Source of the DNA: Oasisia sp. SBJ-2009
Taxonomy: Eukaryota > Annelida > Polychaeta > Sabellida > Siboglinidae
Length of the DNA: 64,000 nucleotides
Direction of reading: 5' to 3'
NCBI GenBank assembly: GCA_964017155.1
Contig: OZ024861.1
Coordinates: 16,821,283-16,885,282 of the forward strand
Under the pieces are notes generated by a model, which did not search any database, had not been told where the DNA came from, and worked only from the letters and a program-made list of their open reading frames with translations. Position numbers and translations under genes: made by a program. Every line of letters starts with the position of its first letter. Positions within the stretch are counted from its first letter, which is position 1. Of the stretch, positions 23,215 through 33,941 are shown in pieces.

Positions 23215-25456
23215 CGTGGCGTCGCCGTTAACACGTTTTAGAGTTCCAGATCGCAGAGAGTAGATTGCCAACACAATGAAGGGAACTTCTGTCGTTGAGT
23301 GTAGTAGTTTGAAGCTCAGCAGTACGAATGTTAAATTAGATACTATCCAAACGTCTATTTGCCTAGGCATAGGTGGAAAGCTGCTTGAGACATTGAGACA
23401 ACTCATCGAAGACTGGTATGCACCATATACAGTGTACTGTGAATGAGAACAAGAATATGAATATTCTGTTCGATTTCCGACAAGAATTAGGCACTTGCGT
23501 ATAATGCAAGCCAACCTCAATTGCTCCTACGTTTGAAACTTCATTACGAGAGGCGCGGGTAGGTTAGTGTAGTGGTTTTAATACGCGCAGACGCAGCAGG
23601 CGTGATATATTTGGTCTAAAAATCAATGGAGAGAGTCTGACATTGTTGATTCTAATCGGTGTTATACGCCACGCACATTTACTTGCATCGTGCATAAAAA
23701 GTACCCGAATGTCGCACAGGCCGTCGTACCATAATATAACTGTAGTCCTATGTGTGTACCTTATTGCGAAATAGGCTAGCGCAAGTAAAACATAGAAAGA
23801 ACGAAGTAAAAGTGGAAGAAAGCGCCCCCCCCCCCCCAGTTTGCTTAGATCAAAGGCGTCGCCAGCTTGAAATTTGACGTCGCCTTGAACGACAATGGCG
23901 CGTCTGCCGTATTGTCGTGACGTCACGGTATTGTTGTGGCGCGTCTTCCGGTTTGCTGCCATTACTGTGCCGCGCAGCCGAATGCTGGCGACAGATGCCA
24001 GTTTCTTTAGGGTAATCTCGACCGCATCGCGGTGGGATTTGCGTCTTTGAAGCGTGGGGTGAAGGAATGTGGGCATATGTAAGCATTGAGCATGCTGTTT
24101 TTAATTTTGTTAGACACCGTGCACACTGTAACGCTCTTTTATTGTTTTTTCTCAGGTGTCTGCGCCCGGTGAAGATACAGCGACACATGGCCGAAAACGT
24201 CTGGCAGCATTACTGACCGACCAGGCCCGATTATGTGAAGATTGGCGACGCGGAACAGTCATTCGACAGTTGGTGAAGCGTTGTTTTTATCAAGTTATTT
24301 TATTTATATAACATGTTTAGGTAGATGATAATGTAGGCCGATCACTGGGAGAATCAAATCAACGAGTGCATGACATCGATACATGTATCATAGCTAATGC
24401 GAGTGGACATTAGTTTTGATGTTGCAGTTCTCATAATCGAAACGTTTTACTCAGACGATTGATCCAGCTATTTTTCACGCTATATGATGTATTTCAAGAC
24501 ACGCAATGTCAAAATATGATGCAAAATAATGCACATGAAACGAAACTTGTGTAAGAGGCCGAGATCGCACCGCGGAAAGTATCTTAACATATATATGCAT
24601 AAGCACCATTCGCGCGGCGAATGCCACACACATTATCGCATGTACACATACACCCACTCAACACAGTTGAGTAGATGATTCTTTGACCGTCATGACACCT
24701 AGCACAACGCATTCATCTCGACTGGAAACAGCATACTTAGGAATCAGCTTGCAAAGGAAACCTACACAAGTGCCTCTTTCTTTGCAATAGTGTAACTCAA
24801 GGGTACGCATTTGACATGTCTTCCTTCAAAGACAAGTGTAGAGATCAGTCGATGTTTTGAGACCCATATTTATTGCAGTCACACATATCTCGGCACGCAG
24901 ATTTGTATCTAGGAAGTGACGGAATTCGAATGCATATGTTGATACATTGCATTGAAAACAATAGCATATGCTACAGTGATCAGTGCCAACAGGCCAGCTC
25001 TTTGGCCATGTCATGAGCGCTATGCCGACAAACAGGTAACGCCAAAGGCTAGACATAACAGCGATGGAGAAGAGCCATACGAGAAAACAAAGGTTGTTCC
25101 AAACTACCCAGACAACTACGAAATTATATACTAGACATGCGTGGGGTTCATCACTATTCGCGCGTCGCATTCTCAGAGGGTCTGTGTCGCTCACACGTCG
25201 GTCTCAAATAGGAAGACCTGAAACCAAAGAGCAGACATGTCGCAAGTTCAATATGAAAACGAAACCACAAATCAACTAACAGGCAATGGTCGCATCATAT
25301 AATCATTGATGTTGAGCTAGCTACACACATTGTACGTCCTACAAAGCGTATTACACTACAGAGTAAATATAGACTGTATGCGAACGAACGTCTTTTATCG
25401 CATGGAATGGCATATAATGCTTCAGATACATCTTTGCGCAGCCTGCATACAGCCCT
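23215..25456. repeat. Array A unit 11
   Basis: Nearly identical to units 10 and 12, sharing rare variants such as CACCTAGCACAACG and CAGCTTGCAAAGG. Microgene ATG 24067, exon 2 24156-24311, open. Confidence 0.95.
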
Positions 25457-27697
25457 CGTGGCGTCGCCGTTAACACGTTTTAGAGTTCCAGATCGCAGAG
25501 AGTAGATTGCCAACACAATGAAGGGAACTTCTGTCGTTGAGTGTAGTAGTTTGAAGCTCAGCAGTACGAATGTTAAATTAGATACTATCCAAACGTCTAT
25601 TTGCCTAGGCATAGGTGGAAAGCTGCTTGAGACATTGAGACAACTCATCGAAGACTGGTATGCACCATATACAGTGTACTGTGAATGAGAACAAGAATAT
25701 GAATATTCTGTTCGATTTCCGACAAGAATTAGGCACTTGCGTATAATGCAAGCCAACCTCAATTGCTCCTACGTTTGAAACTTCATTACGAGAGGCGCGG
25801 GTAGGTTAGTGTAGTGGTTTTAATACGCGCAGACGCAGCAGGCGTGATATATTTGGTCTAAAAATCAATGGAGAGAGTCTGACATTGTTGATTCTAATCG
25901 GTGTTATACGCCACGCACATTTACTTGCATCGTGCATAAAAAGTACCCGAATGTCGCACAGGCCGTCGTACCATAATATAACTGTAGTCCTATGTGTGTA
26001 CCTTATTGCGAAATAGGCTAGCGCAAGTAAAACATAGAAAGAACGAAGTAAAAGTGGAAGAAAGCGCCCCCCCCCCCCAGTTTGCTTAGATCAAAGGCGT
26101 CGCCAGCTTGAAATTTGACGTCGCCTTGAACGACAATGGCGCGTCTGCCGTATTGTCGTGACGTCACGGTATTGTTGTGGCGCGTCTTCCGGTTTGCTGC
26201 CATTACTGTGCCGCGCAGCCGAATGCTGGCGACAGATGCCAGTTTCTTTAGGGTAATCTCGACCGCATCGCGGTGGGATTTGCGTCTTTGAAGCGTGGGG
26301 TGAAGGAATGTGGGCATATGTAAGCATTGAGCATGCTGTTTTTAATTTTGTTAGACACCGTGCACACTGTAACGCTCTTTTATTGTTTTTTCTCAGGTGT
26401 CTGCGCCCGGTGAAGATACAGCGACACATGGCCGAAAACGTCAGGCAGCATTACTGACCGACCAGGCCCGATTATGTGAAGATTGGCGACGCGGAACAGT
26501 CATTCGACAGTTGGTGAAGCGTTGTTTTTATCAAGTTATTTTATTTATATAACATGTTTAGGTAGATGATAATGTAGGCCGATCACTGGGAGAATCAAAT
26601 CAACGAGTGCATGACATCGATACATGTATCATAGCTAATGCGAGTGGACATTAGTTTTGATGTTGCAGTTCTCATAATCGAAACGTTTTACTCAGACGAT
26701 TGATCCAGCTATTTTTCACGCTATATGATGTATTTCAAGACACGCAATGTCAAAATATGATGCAAAATAATGCACATGAAACGAAACTTGTGTAAGAGGC
26801 CGAGATCGCACCGCGGAAAGTATCTTAACATATATATGCATAAGCACCATTCGCGCGGCGAATGCCACACACATTATCGCATGTACACATACACCCACTC
26901 AACACAGTTGAGTAGATGATTCTTTGACCGTCATGACACCTAGCACAACGCATTCATCTCGACTGGAAACAGCATACTTAGGAATCAGCTTGCAAAGGAA
27001 ACCTACACAAGTGCCTCTTTCTTTGCAATAGTGTAACTCAAGGGTACGCATTTGACATGTCTTCCTTCAAAGACAAGTGTAGAGATCAGTCGATGTTTTG
27101 AGACCCATATTTATTGCAGTCACACATATCTCGGCACGCAGATTTGTATCTAGGAAGTGACGGAATTCGAATGCATATGTTGATACATTGCATTGAAAAC
27201 AATAGCATATGCTACAGTGATCAGTGCCAACAGGCCAGCTCTTTGGCCATGTCATGAGCGCTATGCCGACAAACAGGTAACGCCAAAGGCTAGACATAAC
27301 AGCGATGGAGAAGAGCCATACGAGAAAACAAAGGTTGTTCCAAACTACCCAGACAACTACGAAATTATATACTAGACATGCGTGGGGTTCATCACTATTC
27401 GCGCGTCGCATTCTCAGAGGGTCTGTGTCGCTCACACGTCGGTCTCAAATAGGAAGACCTGAAACCAAAGAGCAGACATGTCGCAAGTTCAATATGAAAA
27501 CGAAACCACAAAGCAACTAACAGGCAATGGTCGCATCATATAATCATTGATGTTGAGCTAGCTACATACATTGTACGTCCTACAAAGCGTATTACACTAC
27601 AGAGTAAATCTAGACTGTATGCGAACGAACGTCTTTTATCGCATGGAATGGCACATAATGCTTCAGATACATCTTTGCGCAGCCTGCATACAGCCCT
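25457..27697. repeat. Array A unit 12
   Basis: Third member of the 10-12 run. Microgene ATG 26308, exon 2 26397-26552, open, with Leu to Gln after G-R-K-R. Confidence 0.95.
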
Positions 27698-28864
27698 CGT
27701 GGCGTAGCCGTTAACACGTTTTAGAGTTCCAGATCGCAGAGAGTAGATTGCCAACACAATGAAAGGAATTGCTGTCGTTGAGTGTAGTAGTTTGAAGCTC
27801 AGCACTACGAATGTTAAATTAGATACTGTCCAAACGTCTATTTGCCTAGGCATAGGTGGAAAGCTGCTTGAGACATTGAAACAACTCATCGAAGAGTGGT
27901 ATGCACCATATACAGTGAACTGTGAATGAGAACAAGAATATGAATATTCTGTTCGATTTCGGACAAGAATTAGGCACTTGCGTAGAATGGAAGCCAACCT
28001 CAATTGCTCCTACGTTTGAAACTTCATTACGAGAGGCGCGGGTATGGTAGTGTAGTGGTTTTAATACGCGCGGACGCAGCAGGCGTGATATATTTGGTCT
28101 AAAAATCAATGGAGACATTGTTGAATCTAATCGGTGTTATACGCCACGCACATTGACTTGAATCGTGCATACAAAGAACCCGAATGTCGCACAGGCCGTC
28201 GTCCCATAATACAACTGTAGTCCTATGTGTGTACCTTATTGCGAAATAGGCTACCGCAAGTAAAACATAGAAAGAACGAAGTAAAAGTGGAAGAAAGCGC
28301 ACCCCCCCCCCCCCCAGTTTGCTTAGATCAAAGGCATCGCCATCTTGAAATTTGACGTCGCCGGGAACGAAAATGGCGCGTCTGTCGTATTGTCGTGATG
28401 TCACGGTATTGTTGTGGCGCGTCTTCCGGTTTGCCGCCATTACTGTGCCGCGCAGCCGAATGCTGGCGACAGATGCCAGGTTCTTTAGGGTAATCTCGAC
28501 CGCATCGCGGTGGGATTTGCGTCTTTGACGCCAGTGGGGTGAAGGAATGTGGGCATATGTAAGCATTGAGCCTGCTGTTTTCAATTTTGTTAGACACCGT
28601 GCACATTGTAACGCTCTTTTATTGTTTTTTCTCAGATGTCTGCGCCCGGTGAAGACACAACGACACATGGCCGAAAACGTCTGGCAGCATTGCTGACCGA
28701 CCAGGCCCGATTATGTGAAGATTGTCGACGCGGAACAGTCATTCGACAGTGGGTGAAGCGTTGTTTTTATCAAGTTATTTTATTTATATAACATGTTGAG
28801 GTAGATGTTAATGTAGGCCGATCACTGGGAGAATCAAATCAACGAGTGCATGACATCGATACAT
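27698..28864. repeat. Array A unit 13, truncated terminal unit
   Basis: About the first 1,167 bp of a unit, ending after GACATCGATACAT. It has an 8-bp loss near 28113. Its CRE is mutated to TGATGTCA, a CpG-decay change shared with the terminal unit of array B. The downstream part from about 28190 belongs to the segmental duplication. Confidence 0.95.
28547..28791 (+). CDS. Candidate microgene in the terminal unit, exon 2 starts with its own ATG
   Basis: Exon 1 coding 28547-28558, intron 28559-28635, exon 2 28636-28791. The first exon-2 codon is ATG instead of GTG, so M-S-A-P-G-E-D-T could be translated from exon 2 alone, giving a 51-residue product. Changes such as W to C (E-D-C-R-R) are shared with the array B terminal copy (exon 2 from 55850). 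Function unknown; whether this ATG is ancestral or new cannot be told from the window. Confidence 0.3.
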
Positions 28865-30070
28865 AAGCGTTGTGTGTGTGTTACATTCGCGTGGATTGTT
28901 CTTACGCATATTAATGTTAAGATACATCCAGCGGTGTAACATTGGCCTCTTATTCAAGTTGCTTTTCATGTGCCTTATTTTAGCATCATATTGTGACATT
29001 ACTTACTTTGAAATAGTACTCTTAATGTATCCAAATTGTCCTCATGCGAAAGAAGCTCGCTCGCAATGTTATGATGTTATGTTGCATTTGTTACTGGAAT
29101 AGTTGGCTGCTTTACGCTGTATCCATCCATTTGACATCTTAGTACAAGTACGAGGAAAGTATTCGAACTCTAATCCGTCTTCATTATATCCGTTTTGATC
29201 AATTGTGTAGCGTGAAAGCTAGCCAGACCAAGAGTCTACCTGAAACGATTTAACGATTTAATTGTTTTCTCGCATGTGTGAGAAGTGTACCATTAAAATG
29301 AATGTCCGCTCGCAGTATTTTATCATACACACCTATCTGTTGCATGCTATCTTTGATTCTCCCGGTGAACAGCTTACCTTATCAACTACATCACCGCGTT
29401 ATAATGCACGAAGTGACTGTACTCGATATAAACCGAGGCTTCCCTCACTGTCAAGTGGTTGTCCCCGCGTCGCCAGTCTTCCCATCGTTGGGTCTGATCG
29501 GTCAGTGATGCTGCCAGAAGTCGGCAACCATGGACACCAGTTCACCAGGCGAAGACACCTGAAACAAAAACAATAAATAGAGCGTTACAATATGTACGGC
29601 AACTAAATACGTTAAAACCAGTTCCCCCAGTTTGTACACATCCTCGCATTATATCACCCCACTGGTGTCAAAGGCATGAACACTGATGACACTGTTTGAG
29701 GTAAGACAACGTTGAAGGTTATTCAATGTCTATGTTGTGTCACTCATTGGAGTGGCATGGATTATGCAACGATATGTCATACTATTTTGGATAATTTGGG
29801 TAAAATGCCAATAAAATAAAACATATTTTGCATGTCTGCATCTCCAGTCATTACATTTATAAAACTATTCCCTGCCAAATTTGAATACCATAAACTGGTG
29901 TGGAGAGAGAGAGAGCTAGTTTATGTACATATAATTGGTAACTTAAAGGTTACCAATCATTTCGTTTTGCCCATCGCCAATCCTTTTCTTTCATGTCCCG
30001 TCGCGTTTTATATAATTAGGTGAAGTAATAAGCGCAGTTTGCTTAATAAAAGAACTATTAATTTTTTTTG
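28865..30070. other. Spacer with no recognised gene
   Basis: Non-coding, AT-rich. Notable only for a short GT run near 28869, the strongly Kozak-like AACCATGGAC at about 29528 opening a 10-codon frame (M-D-T-S-S-P-G-E-D-T-stop), a donor-like GAGGTAAGA near 29699 and a GA run near 29902. Open frames of up to 104 codons show no recognisable domain. Confidence 0.6.
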
Positions 30071-30095
30071 TAATCGTATAAAAAAAACAATCAGC

Positions 30096-30275
30096 GTTAC
30101 ACCGGGTAGCAGACCAAAGCCGATCACGTTGGCAACAGCTGGCGCCATTTGTTTGAACTGGGCGGTCACGTGCAGAATCCGAGATCAGGCTTCCAGGCAC
30201 ACATCAACACCAACCACGTGGTTTGGCAGTGGCGCTTTCGAAGACGAAGCCGAAGTCGAAGGTATGTATAGTTTT
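30096..30275 (+). promoter_or_regulatory. E-box-rich GC block with splice-donor-like end
   Basis: Two perfect CACGTG E-boxes (30167-30172 and 30215-30220), a nearby ATCACGTTGG and a GGCGCCATTTG lie in an island of higher GC. The block runs into GAAGTCGAAG followed by GTATGT, a good splice donor. Read together it looks like a promoter with a short first exon. The equivalent block in the second duplication copy has its E-boxes at 57370-57375 and 57418-57423. Downstream exons were not identified. Confidence 0.3.
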
Positions 30276-31262
30276 GCCGTTGGCACCATAAACGCATATG
30301 GCAATGTATTAATCACGAGAATGAACTAATAATAGTAACTATGAGTACGACTGTATCAGAGCATTTCGCAATCGCTGCGTTTACATGTGATGCCTGATGT
30401 GATGAGAACCGACACTGACGAGGCAGTGGGCGCCCCGATGCAGTGCCAGTGTCAGTGACGCTGTAACTCGAAACAGAAAAGCCAGTAGCAGCGGACATCA
30501 TATTAATTTGATATATACATAGGTATATATTGCCCATGACTGTGCTAGATAGCGAACAAAAAAAGTATTTACTGTGAAAGAATGTGTCAGTGCCATAGTA
30601 AAGAACGTCAAGATACACGATACGTAAAATTGGTGTACCGTGACCGTGTGGCAATTATGGACTGCGCACTGCAACGAACTTGGCTCTCCTTAAGGGAGGG
30701 AGCAATACTGTTTCACATCATAACAGCATGTCAAACACACACTACATTGAATATTAAGTTATGATGGTTGTAAATATTATAAAATATGTAACACGTTTTA
30801 TTTGTAAGTTTTACATCGTAGTATGCAAATGAATTAAAATGTCCTTTGCTTTGACTAGTAGGTCTAGGGATATACCTAATTACCTACGGCTATGACTGTG
30901 CGATGTATCATTTTTCTTTTCGACAGACACCGTCCAGCTATCATTGTATTAGTAAACAATTGGCTTATGTTATATTGAATACAGTTATCATAGGCATGGC
31001 ATACCGAAGAGCCCCCACATGGGAACGACAATCACAGTTGGTAACAAGTGCCATAGTAGGGGCTTACTTACGAAGTTGATTAGCCATACTTGTACATATA
31101 CCAACAAAAAGGCTGGCGTACTCGATCCTCCACGATTGCATTTGACAAAATCATGTCACGTCTACGGTGACAATGTCATATTCATTGCATCACGCATTTA
31201 CTGGGTTAAATATGCATGCTTGTCCTCTGTTTATTTGTGGCAATATTATGAATAAACTGTAT
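30276..31262. other. Spacer with no recognised gene
   Basis: AT-rich, non-coding. A small frame from about 30547 that is open in the duplicate copy (57746-57973) is shifted here by one extra base in an A-run. Confidence 0.6.
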
Positions 31263-32056
31263 GTCGTCCGTCCGTCCGTCCGTCCGTCCGTCCGTCCGTC
31301 CGTCCGTCCGTCCGTCCGTCCGTCCGTCCGTCCGTCCGTCCGTCCGTCCGTCCGTCCGTCCGTCCGTCCGTCCGTCCGTCCGTCCGTCCGTCCGTCCGTC
31401 CGTCCGTCCGTCCGTCCGTCCGTCCGTCCGTCCGTCCGTCCGTCCGTCCGTCCGTCCGTCCGTCCGTCCGTCCGTCCGTCCGTCCGTCCGTCCGTCCGTC
31501 CGTCCGTCCGTCCGTCCGTCCGTCCGTCCGTCCGTCCGTCCGTCCGTCCGTCCGTCCGTCCGTCCGTCCGTCCGTCCGTCCGTCCGTCCGTCCGTCCGTC
31601 CGTCCGTCCGTCCGTCCGTCCGTCCGTCCGTCCGTCCGTCCGTCCGTCCGTCCGTCCGTCCGTCCGTCCGTCCGTCCGTCCGGTCCGGTCCGGTCCGGTC
31701 CGGTCCGGTCCGTCCGGTCCGGTCCGGTCCGGTCCGGTCCGGTCCGGTCCGGTCCGGTCCGGTCCGGTCCGGTCCGTGCGTCCGTGCGTCCGTGCGTCCG
31801 TGCGTCCGTGCGTCCGTGCGTCCGTGCGTCCGTGCGTCCGTGCGTCCGTGCGTCCGTGCGTCCGTGCGTCCGTGCGTCCGTGCGTCCGTGCGTCCGTGCG
31901 TCCGTGCGTCCGTGCGTCCGTGCGTCCGTGCGTCCGTGCGTCCGTGCGTCCGTGCGTCCGTGCGTCCGTGCGTCCGTGCGTCCGTGCGTCCGTGCGTCCG
32001 TGCGTCCGTGCGTCCGTGCGTCCGTGCGTGCGTGCGTGCGTCCGTCCGTCCGTCCG

Positions 32057-32092
<36 letters not shown>

Positions 32093-32246
32093 TCCGTCCG
32101 TCCGTCCGTCCGTTCGTTCCGTTCCGTTCCGTTCCGTTCCGTTCCGTTCCGTTCCGTTCCGTTCCGTTCCGTTCCGTGCGTCCGTGCGTCCGTGCGTCCG
32201 TGCGTCCGTGCGTCCGTGCGTCCGTGCGTCCGTGCGTCCGTGCGTC
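31263..32246. repeat. Compound CGTC-family microsatellite, copy 1
   Basis: A ~420-bp run of CGTC is followed by CGGTC pentamers (about 31681-31776), CGTGCGTC octamers (to about 32037), mixed CGTG/CGTC, TTCCG pentamers (about 32112-32176) and a last octamer block ending at 32246. Because the units contain no stop in any frame, it gives long meaningless open frames on both strands. It abuts a retrotransposon fragment directly. Confidence 0.98.
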
Positions 32247-32999
32247 AATGTCCTCCTAATGGGGTTTCACTGTGATGTAAATTTGCGTGTCGTCAGCATA
32301 AAAGTGCGACATCAAGTTGTTGTTCCGAATGATTTTTGATAATGGTGCTGCATAGATAGAAAACAACTGCGGACCAGGTACGGAACCTTGAGGAACCCCA
32401 CACGTAAGGGGCGAGCAGGTGACGCAGAACCATTAATGTGGATAGCTTGAACTCTGTCACTCATATACGATTTAAACCAATTAAGTGCAGTTTGGCATGT
32501 AGAAACATTAATGTGGACAGCTTGAACTCTGTCACTCATATACGATTTAAACCATTTAAGTGCAGTTTGCCCCACTCCAACATCATGTGACAGTCTATGC
32601 AACATGACATCGTGGTCCACAGTGTCAAATGCAGCCGACAAGTCCAGTAGTAACATGATGACAATGGTCTGGTTGTCAATTGCACGCAGGATGTCATTCT
32701 GTACACAGACAAGAGCCGTCTCGACGCTGTGGTTTGGCTTGTATGCAGACTGGTTGGGCACGCAGAGATTACACTCAGACATGTGAGCCGACAGTCTCGC
32801 GGCAACAACGCGCTCTATTGTCTTCGACAAGTATGGCAGATTGGACACAGGTCTGTAGTTGTTCAAGATGTCCTTATCTAGGCCTGGCTTCTTGATTATA
32901 AGTCGTACGTGTGCTCTCTTCATGCGAGAAGGCATTACTCCTGTCCTCAGAGACATGTTAACAATGGTGGTGAGAACAGGTATAATTTCATGCGCACAG
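32247..32999 (-). mobile_element. CR1/L2-like non-LTR retrotransposon, reverse-transcriptase fragment, copy 1
   Basis: Reverse-strand translation gives a non-LTR reverse transcriptase: N-Y-R-P-V-S-N-L-P, S-A-Y-K-P-N-H-S-V-E-T-A-L, L-L-L-D-L-S-A-A-F-D-T-V-D-H, then after a one-base shift C-G-V-P-Q-G-S-V and the catalytic F-Y-A-D-D (Y-A-D-D at 32289-32300). A 75-bp tandem duplication (ATTAATGTGG at 32432 and 32507) repeats about 25 residues around the W-F-K-S-Y-M-S-D-R-V-Q segment. An in-frame stop follows T-V-K-P-H. The element is broken at both ends and inactive; the microsatellite replaces its 3' part. The clade call is from motif style only. Confidence 0.85.
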
Positions 33000-33059
33000 T
33001 CTCTAAGTATATATCACACAACCTTGCGAACGTGGGAGAGTTTCGATTATTGAGCGAAA

Positions 33060-33335
33060 TGTCGACCAGTGGTGAACTGGTACAGTGTTATTCTGCCTCT
33101 AAGCGACATAGATATATGTTATTTATACTATAAAAAACAACTAATGTGTTTAACCTACATGGATAAAGGTTGCGCAAGCGCATATGATTTATACATCAAC
33201 TACACGGACAACTTGGGCGGTTGTACATACTGTGAGAGGTAAAGCATATATCAATCGCCGATCATCACGTGTGTGTAAAAATTATGTTATTCTTTATGAC
33301 CGGACATTTTACATCTTTGACTTGACGTTACACGA
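33060..33335 (+). promoter_or_regulatory. 5' flank shared by receptor paralogues
   Basis: This block (GTGAACTGGTACAGTGTTA, TCAACTACACGGACAACTTGG, and so on) matches, at lower similarity, the flank of the intact gene (36200-36475) and that of the third copy (about 44330-44490). It was therefore copied along with each receptor and may hold the 5' UTR and promoter. No TATA box at a convincing position was identified. Confidence 0.4.
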
Positions 33336-33941
33336 ATGAAATACGCAATGAATAATGGTTCTCAATCAGTTAGTCCATTGAAGTGGAACGAATTATCTGA
33401 CGTAAAATCAGCTGTAATTTGTGTAATAATTGTACTTAACGTGATACTGAACTCGCTCGTGATCGCTGTCATCATACGTTACCCACAGCTACGAGAAGAT
33501 CGCACCACCCTATTCATGTTCTCGCTGTCGGTGTCCGACCTCGCTGGCGGGTGTACCTTCATGCCCATCAGCGCCGCCCTGTGCTCCGGGAAATTGCAGG
33601 GGGTCATCGATGAAGTGGGTTTCCTTCAGAAAACACACGCGTTTCCGAGATGGTGGTTTGGTTACAATTCGATACACAAACTGTGTTGGCTGACAATCTC
33701 CAAAGCTATCGTCATCTTGAAACCTTTCAAAGTGGAGCAATTTCTCACTCGAACACGTTGCTACACAATCATTGGAATTAATTGGATTATTGGCTGCCTG
33801 CTTGCTATGGGAAACTTCACAGTGAACCTAACGTGGAATTCGGTATCATGTTCTTATAGCATGCAGAAAGATCGCTATGTGAAAGCAAGTAGGATGGTGT
33901 CTGTGGTATTGGCCTTGGGATTGCCGACGACCGAAGTTTGA
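33336..33941 (+). pseudogene. Truncated class A receptor, transmembrane segments 1-4 only
   Basis: 201 codons aligned with the first 60% of the intact paralogue at 36476: L-N-S-L-V-I-A-V-I (segment 1), S-L-S-V-S-D-L-A-G-G (segment 2 with the conserved Asp), C-W-L-T-I-S-K-A (end of segment 3) and I-N-W-I-I-G-C (segment 4 Trp). The frame ends in L-P-T-T-E-V-stop at the start of segment 5, and the rest of the receptor is absent downstream, so about 420 bp of coding sequence were lost. It cannot make a seven-segment receptor. The duplicate at 60813 has decayed further. Confidence 0.85.

Larger units (their letters stand above)
1..28864. repeat. Tandem array A of a ~2,242-bp unit (12 full units + 1 partial)
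   Basis: The phrase CGTGGCGTAGCCGTTAACAC or a close variant recurs at 1, 2244, 4487, 6732, 8975, 11217, 13856, 16489, 18731, 20972, 23215, 25457 and 27698, a step of 2,241-2,245 bp except for two units lengthened by an inserted element. The array enters from outside the window at the left and stops abruptly at about 28864, where the text leaves the unit after GACATCGATACAT. Neighbouring units are often closest to each other (1 with 2, 4 with 5, 10 with 11 and 12), as expected from unequal crossing-over and local conversion. It is not rDNA, histone or tRNA sequence as far as I can see. Confidence 0.97.

Noticed and set aside
23053..23520. 155-codon reverse-strand frame in many units
   Set aside because: Interrupted or shifted in several units, with many amino-acid replacements between copies and no domain; treated as chance.
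23850..24188. 112-codon reverse-strand frame over the CpG promoter block
   Set aside because: Runs antisense through the predicted intron and promoter and changes length with the C homopolymer; a shadow of GC-rich sequence.
1..28864. CRISPR-like or bacterial repeat system
   Set aside because: Units are 2.24 kb and contiguous with no short repeat-spacer pattern, and the surrounding sequence is clearly animal.
31167..32339. Open frames of up to 390 codons of S-V-R-P / T-D-G-R repeats
   Set aside because: They are translations of the CGTC-family microsatellite, which has no stop in any frame; the same applies to 58376-59838.
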